Origin: Ectorhizobium quercum
Lineage (GTDB): Bacteria; Pseudomonadota; Alphaproteobacteria; Rhizobiales; Rhizobiaceae
Length of the DNA: 64,000 nucleotides
Assembly: GCF_026552795.1 (NCBI RefSeq)
Contig: NZ_JANFPI010000004.1
Span: forward strand, 524,133 to 588,132
Direction: 5' to 3'
Made by a program: the position numbers and the translations under genes. The notes under the pieces are model-generated. The model did not search any database. It was not told where the DNA came from and saw only the letters and a list, made by a program, of their open reading frames with translations. Positions 60,240 through 64,000 of this stretch are shown piece by piece. Every line of letters starts with the position of its first letter. The stretch's first letter is position 1.

Positions 60240-61034
60240 TCAGTATTTCAGCATGCGCGCCTTGCCCCGGTCGAGCTTCAGAACGGAAAGGCGATCGGTG
60301 CTGACGGCGGCGGTGTCGATGCCGATCCGGCCCGGGCCGACCTGGGGTTCCGGCACGGGCGTATGGCCATGCACGACCACCAGCGGCAGCCCCGGCCCTT
60401 CGGTCAGAAACGGCTCCCTGATCCACATCATGTCGCGGTCGCTCTGCTGGTCGAGAGGGATTCCCGGGCGCAGGCCGGCATGCACGAAGACGAAATCGTT
60501 GATCCGGACGCAGACCGGCATGCGCTCCAGCAGGTCGATATGCGTTTGCGGCACGGCTTCCTTCAGGGCGTCCTTCAGCGCGCCGGTGCCCCGTTTCAGG
60601 ACATGATCCAGGTCGATGCCGTAGGACAAAAGGGTGTCGCGGCCGCCCATGTCGAGCCAGCGCGTATTGCCGTCGGGATCCTCGATGAAGTTCAGGAAGG
60701 CGACGTCGTGGTTTCCGCAGATCGCGATTCGCCGTGCATTCGCCGGCGGCGGCTGGACGAGATAGTCCAGCACCGCGGCGGAGTTGGGCCCGCGATCGAC
60801 ATAGTCGCCGAGCAGGATGATCAGCCCGTTGCTGGCGCCCGTGGCCTCGAGATTGGCGAAGATGCGCCGCTCGGCGTCGCGCAGCAGGTCCACCCGCCCG
60901 TGGATGTCGCCGATGGCGAAGATGGGGCCGGGGATGACACCGAAATCCAGTTCGATCCTGCGTCGCCGCCGTGTCGTCTCTTCCTTCTCCTGCCCGAGGC
61001 CGAAAACACGCCTGACCGCCTGAAATATTACCAT
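60240..61034 (-). CDS. PPP-type metallophosphatase
   Basis: A 264-residue phosphoesterase of the serine/threonine phosphatase (PPP/calcineurin) fold. The metal-binding blocks are complete and in order: AIGDIHGR, LLGDYVDRGP, CGNHD, FVHAGLRPG, VVVHGHTP. A basic stretch TRRRRRIE precedes the domain. I start at ATG 61034, seven bases after AGGTG. Its position inside the polysaccharide locus next to a tyrosine-kinase gene suggests a regulatory phosphatase or a diadenosine tetraphosphate hydrolase-like role; sequence alone does not decide. Confidence 0.87.
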   Translation of the reverse strand: MVIFQAVRRVFGLGQEKEETTRRRRRIELDFGVIPGPIFAIGDIHGRVDLLRDAERRIFANLEATGASNGLIILLGDYVDRGPNSAAVLDYLVQPPPANARRIAICGNHDVAFLNFIEDPDGNTRWLDMGGRDTLLSYGIDLDHVLKRGTGALKDALKEAVPQTHIDLLERMPVCVRINDFVFVHAGLRPGIPLDQQSDRDMMWIREPFLTEGPGLPLVVVHGHTPVPEPQVGPGRIGIDTAAVSTDRLSVLKLDRGKARMLKY

Positions 61035-61339
61035 CGACACACCTGAATCTGCCTTACGCCGGATGCCCGGGACCATTCGGTGTTGTATCACCGTCCGGTT
61101 ATCATTTCCCTGCCGTTTCGCGCCTGCAATAAATTGCCTTGCCGGGCGATCACGATGCTCATATAAGCTTAGTATATCGATTGCCATTGAAGTGGCGGCG
61201 CTGCGAGATTGGTGTTTTCGGCGGCCGTTCTATAATTAATCAGGGGTATATAATAGTAAAACCGGATCGGGTGCGAGTTGCGCAAATTGTGTACTTCGAG
61301 TTGTGCATTTGCGTAGATTTCCATCGATAAGGTGGTTTT

Positions 61340-61390
61340 TTGACTTGAAACGGTCAGCCGGGGTATGGCTTTTTGCCACCTTTGAGGTGG
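61340..61390 (+). promoter_or_regulatory. pssDE promoter and leader hairpin
   Basis: TTGACT (61340-61345), 18-base spacer, TATGGC (61364-61369), giving a start near 61376. The transcript would begin with the perfect hairpin CCACCT-TTG-AGGTGG (61376-61390). The 412-base gap between the phosphatase and pssD (61035-61446) is AT-rich around 61150-61330 and otherwise empty. Confidence 0.5.
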
Positions 61391-61446
61391 AAATGTAATG
61401 GCCTTGTCCCCCCTAACCCAAGGTCAGCCTGAAACTTTAGAGGTAC

Positions 61447-61911
61447 ATGATGGCTTCGAAGAATCGATATGAGGTTCTCGCGGTTGCGTCAAAAGGCGGT
61501 CACTGGGAGCAACTGCTTCTCGTGTCCGAGATATGCCCGCCCGAAAAGACACTCTTCGTCACGACCGATCCGGAATTGCTGCGCGCCGCAGGCAAGGAGA
61601 ACGGAATCGTCGTCGGGGATTGCAACCGGAATGAGCCGCTGGAAACGGCGAAGACGTTCCTGCAATGCGCGAAGATCGTTTTTCTCCACCGTCCCAAGGT
61701 CATCATCTCGACGGGCGCGGCGCCCGGCCTGCTTTGCCTGGCGCTCGGGAAATTCATCGGCGCGAAGCGCATCTGGATCGATAGCTTCGCGAATGTGGAG
61801 CAGCTTTCCCTGTCGGGCCAGATGGCGAAATACGTCGCCGATATCTGGTTGACGCAATGGGAGCATCTGTCCCGGCCGGAAGGTCCGCGTTACATCGGAG
61901 AATTGCTTTGA
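61447..61911 (+). CDS. pssD: PssD-like (Alg14-type) glycosyltransferase subunit
   Basis: A 154-residue membrane-associated subunit. It has the Alg14-like opening VLAVASKGGHWEQLLL and the central VIISTGAAPGLLCLALGKFIGAKRIWIDSFANVEQLSLSG in blocks. The ending DIWLTQWEHLSRPEGPRYIGELL (in blocks) is typical of PssD/CpsF. In Rhizobium leguminosarum PssD and PssE together add glucuronic acid to the lipid-linked glucose of the repeat unit. Its stop overlaps a TTG start of pssE. The nearby Ugd gene would supply UDP-glucuronate. Confidence 0.9.
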   Translation: MMASKNRYEVLAVASKGGHWEQLLLVSEICPPEKTLFVTTDPELLRAAGKENGIVVGDCNRNEPLETAKTFLQCAKIVFLHRPKVIISTGAAPGLLCLALGKFIGAKRIWIDSFANVEQLSLSGQMAKYVADIWLTQWEHLSRPEGPRYIGELL

Positions 61912-62390
61912 TCGTCGTCACCGTAGGCACGCAGCTTCCTTTCGACCGGCTGATCAAGGCGGTCGACGATCTTGCCGTGAAGATTCCGCACAAGGTCTTC
62001 GCGCAGACGGGCAAGGGAACCTACCAGCCCCGCAACATCGAGTACAGTGCGACTGTCGTCGCAGGCGAGTTCGACCGGATGCTCAGCGAGTGCCGCGTCA
62101 TCGTCGCGCATGCGGGCATCGGCACGGTGATCAAGGCGCTCAAATACAAGAAGCCGATCATTCTCGTGCCGCGCCGCGCGGCGCTCAACGAACACCGCAA
62201 CGATCACCAGATGGCGACCGTCAGCAAGCTCCGCCATCGCGCCGGCATCTATGTGGCGGAAGACGAGGACGAGCTTTTCGGGCTTCTGACGACCGACCTC
62301 GAGGCCGCATCGCCGGAAACCTTCACGACACCCGGCAGGCACAAGCTCCAGGCCTTCATCCTCGACGAGATCCACAAGTCCGTCGTCTGA
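61908..62390 (+). CDS. pssE: PssE-like (Alg13-type) glycosyltransferase subunit
   Basis: A 160-residue catalytic partner of PssD. It has the GT28-like C-terminal fold: the opening IVVTVGTQLPFDRLI, then VIVAHAGIGTVIKALKYKKPIILVPR in blocks and the ending NEHRNDHQMA. The start is a TTG at 61908 overlapping the pssD stop (CTTTGA), with CGGAGAA seven bases upstream. The protein then begins exactly at the conserved first strand, and no ATG exists at this position. This is translational coupling for an obligate heterodimer. Confidence 0.9.
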   Translation: MIVVTVGTQLPFDRLIKAVDDLAVKIPHKVFAQTGKGTYQPRNIEYSATVVAGEFDRMLSECRVIVAHAGIGTVIKALKYKKPIILVPRRAALNEHRNDHQMATVSKLRHRAGIYVAEDEDELFGLLTTDLEAASPETFTTPGRHKLQAFILDEIHKSVV

Positions 62391-62518
62391 CGGGATGGAG
62401 CGTCGAGAATGACACGGCCTGACGGAGCGGGTCCGGCCCGGCTTTCCCGGCCGGCCGGCGGCTATGGCGGCCGCGGCATCACGGGTCCTGACGCAAACCG
62501 ACGAGGTTCTTTCCGCGC

Positions 62519-63757
62519 ATGGCCAATGTCAGGAACCTGATCCGCTACGGGCTTTCCCTCGCGGCGCCCGCATCGGTCGCCGCCGCCCATTTCCTCGTCC
62601 AGCTCATGGTGCTGTCGCTGGCCCCGCCGGCGCAGTTCGGGCAATTCGTGTTCTTGATGGCCGCCATCCAGTTCGGCTACGGGCTGTCGAACGCGCTCCT
62701 GTCGACGCCGCTGACGATCCTGCGCGCCCATGCGCCGGACGATACCGGCTCGGCGGTCCTGCTCGCCGCACTCAACCTCCTGTTTGCGGTGGCGATCGGC
62801 GTGGTCGTCCTGCTGCTCGGGTTCCTGACCGGCGGCACGGACGGCTGGCTGCTGCCCTTCTCGGTGTTCGCGGTGCTGGCGATGGTCCGCTGGTTCGGCC
62901 GCGCCTTCAATTATGCCGAGATGAGGCCGGAAAGGGCCGCCGCCTCGGACATTCTCTACGCGGTCGCGCTGGTCGCCATGACCGGGTGGCTGTATTTCAG
63001 CGGCGCCTTCGACATGGCGATGCTCGCCGCCGCCTTCGTCGTCGCCAGCCTTGCCGGGCTTCTGGTTCTCGGACCGGCCTTCCTGCAACAGCACCGGTTC
63101 GGATCGGGCCTGCGGTTTTCAGACTACGGGCCGATCTGGAAGGATCAGTCGCGCTGGACGCTGCTCGGCGTCGTGACGACCGAGTTTACCTCGAACGTGC
63201 ATATCTATCTGGTGACGCTGCTGGCCGGCGCGGCCCGTTTTGCTCCGATGGGCGCGGCCTCCCTGTTCCTGAGGCCGGTTTCCCTGTCGATCACGTCGCT
63301 GTCGCAACTGGAGCGGCCGGCAATCAGCCGGCAGATCGCCGCCGGCGATATCCGTGCGGCGCTCGCCTCGCGGCGGCGTTTCCATATCCTGCTGCTGCTC
63401 GCCTGGGCGGCGACCGCCGTGCTGGCGGCGGGCGTGTGGCTCTATGCGCCGGGCCTGATCGTCAAGCCGGACTACTCCGTGTCGGAGATCGGCACGGCGG
63501 TCATCCTCTATTTCCTGATCGCGCTGGTGCTGATCTGGCAGGAGCCCAACAGCGTGACGCTCCAGGCCGCGCGTGCTTTCCGGCCGCTGGCCTTCGCCAG
63601 CGTCGTTTCCAGCCTCTTCTCCATAGCCGGCGTGCTGGCCGCCCTGGCGGTCGCCCCGCCGGTCTATTCGCTGCTGGCCATTCTGGCCGGGCAGGTGGTC
63701 ATGGCGCTCATCATCGCCGTCCACGCGCGCCGCTGGCGTGTGAACGCCCTGGCATGA
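62519..63757 (+). CDS. Polysaccharide flippase-like membrane protein (Wzx-type)
   Basis: A 412-residue polytopic protein with about 10-12 hydrophobic helices. The first runs through LAAPASVAAAHFLVQLMVLSL and the last through LLAILAGQVVMALIIAV. Charged short loops include the FRRAFNYAEMRPERAA-like segment near 130-145. The helix pattern fits the MATE/MOP group that flips lipid-linked oligosaccharides, but there is no sharp sequence motif. The ribosome site (GAGG, about 11 bases away) is weak. It sits between pssDE and ugd in the same locus. Confidence 0.75.
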   Translation: MANVRNLIRYGLSLAAPASVAAAHFLVQLMVLSLAPPAQFGQFVFLMAAIQFGYGLSNALLSTPLTILRAHAPDDTGSAVLLAALNLLFAVAIGVVVLLLGFLTGGTDGWLLPFSVFAVLAMVRWFGRAFNYAEMRPERAAASDILYAVALVAMTGWLYFSGAFDMAMLAAAFVVASLAGLLVLGPAFLQQHRFGSGLRFSDYGPIWKDQSRWTLLGVVTTEFTSNVHIYLVTLLAGAARFAPMGAASLFLRPVSLSITSLSQLERPAISRQIAAGDIRAALASRRRFHILLLLAWAATAVLAAGVWLYAPGLIVKPDYSVSEIGTAVILYFLIALVLIWQEPNSVTLQAARAFRPLAFASVVSSLFSIAGVLAALAVAPPVYSLLAILAGQVVMALIIAVHARRWRVNALA

Positions 63758-63769
63758 CGACTGGCCGGT

Positions 63770-64000
63770 TCAATCGGATCCGAATATGTCTCTTGTGTAG
63801 ACCTTTTCCTCGACGTCCATGAGGTCGTCTGAGAGGCGGTTTGCGATGATGACGTCTGCGCGGGCCTTGAAGTTTTCGAGGTCGCGGACGATCTCGGAGC
63901 GGAAGAAGTCCTCGTCGGGATATTCGGGTTCGTAGATGATGACCTCGACGCCCTTGGCCTTGATGCGCTTCATGATGCCCTGCACGGAGGATTCGCGGAA
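63770..64000 (-). CDS. ugd: UDP-glucose 6-dehydrogenase (Ugd), C-terminal end only
   Basis: The last 76 residues of a gene entering from the right edge. The frame is open to position 64000. It reads [17 protein letters not shown], then [19 protein letters not shown] (in part), [12 protein letters not shown] and the end [15 protein letters not shown]. This matches the C-terminal UDP-binding domain of the short (about 390-residue) Ugd type of enteric bacteria. The enzyme makes UDP-glucuronate from UDP-glucose with two NAD. It is convergent with the flippase gene (12-base gap). Confidence 0.93.
   Translation of the reverse strand, partial: FRESSVQGIMKRIKAKGVEVIIYEPEYPDEDFFRSEIVRDLENFKARADVIIANRLSDDLMDVEEKVYTRDIFGSD

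Overview
The window reads as chromosome or megaplasmid DNA of a high-GC alphaproteobacterium, most likely a member of the Rhizobiales close to Rhizobiaceae. The signs are four RIME-like mosaic repeats, other palindromic repeats typical of rhizobia, a PssD/PssE-type glucuronosyltransferase pair, many FCD-type GntR regulators, and tightly packed operons with ATGA overlaps. Genus cannot be fixed from the sequence alone. No rRNA, tRNA, CRISPR array, replication origin, transposase or integrase was seen.

Layout. 1-2833 (-): TRAP transporter operon dctP-dctQ-dctM (dctM runs off the left edge), with two overlapping GntR genes diverging from it and a third nearby. 5711-13621 (-): one long operon of creatininase, CodA-like amidohydrolase, FAD-linked oxidase, flavodoxin-fold reductase, TauT-type ABC transporter and FolD. 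It diverges from an IclR regulator, a second degenerate FolD-like gene and a secreted NTF2-like protein. 16321-17160 (-): a TonB-family protein. 17254-22678: a LysR gene divergent from a five-gene 5-oxoprolinase operon that carries its own biotin carboxylase and biotin carrier. 22774-36349: a GntR regulator with two DNA-binding domains, divergent from a PotABCD-type transporter operon that also encodes two SDRs, a polysaccharide-deacetylase-fold hydrolase, a small CxxC protein, a CobW GTPase, a second binding protein without a clear signal peptide, and an amidase. 37038-39230: a secreted phytase-like esterase behind a possible Pho box. 39479-43433: glpR-glpD-glpK. 43467-52851 (-): a GntR-led peptide-type ABC operon with an SDR, a second deacetylase-fold hydrolase and a gamma-glutamyltransferase. 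53194-53807 (-): a frameshifted LysE-family exporter. 54385-64000: an exopolysaccharide cluster (Wza-like lipoprotein, Wzz/tyrosine kinase, secreted protein, PPP-type phosphatase, PssD/PssE, flippase, Ugd).

How the genes work together. About 50 kb is a chain of self-contained uptake-and-degradation modules, each with a transporter and/or hydrolase set and its own regulator. Several of the hydrolases belong to families that open cyclic amides, imides or related C-N bonds: creatininase, CodA-type amidohydrolase, PxpABC 5-oxoprolinase, two imidase/allantoinase-like deacetylase-fold enzymes, an amidase and a gamma-glutamyltransferase. I infer a nitrogen- and carbon-scavenging region for small nitrogenous compounds. 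The best candidate for an undescribed system is the 24361-36349 operon, which pairs an imidase-like hydrolase with an amidase and adds a CobW metallochaperone. The right-hand 10 kb is a separate surface polysaccharide locus; Ugd would supply UDP-glucuronate to PssD/PssE.
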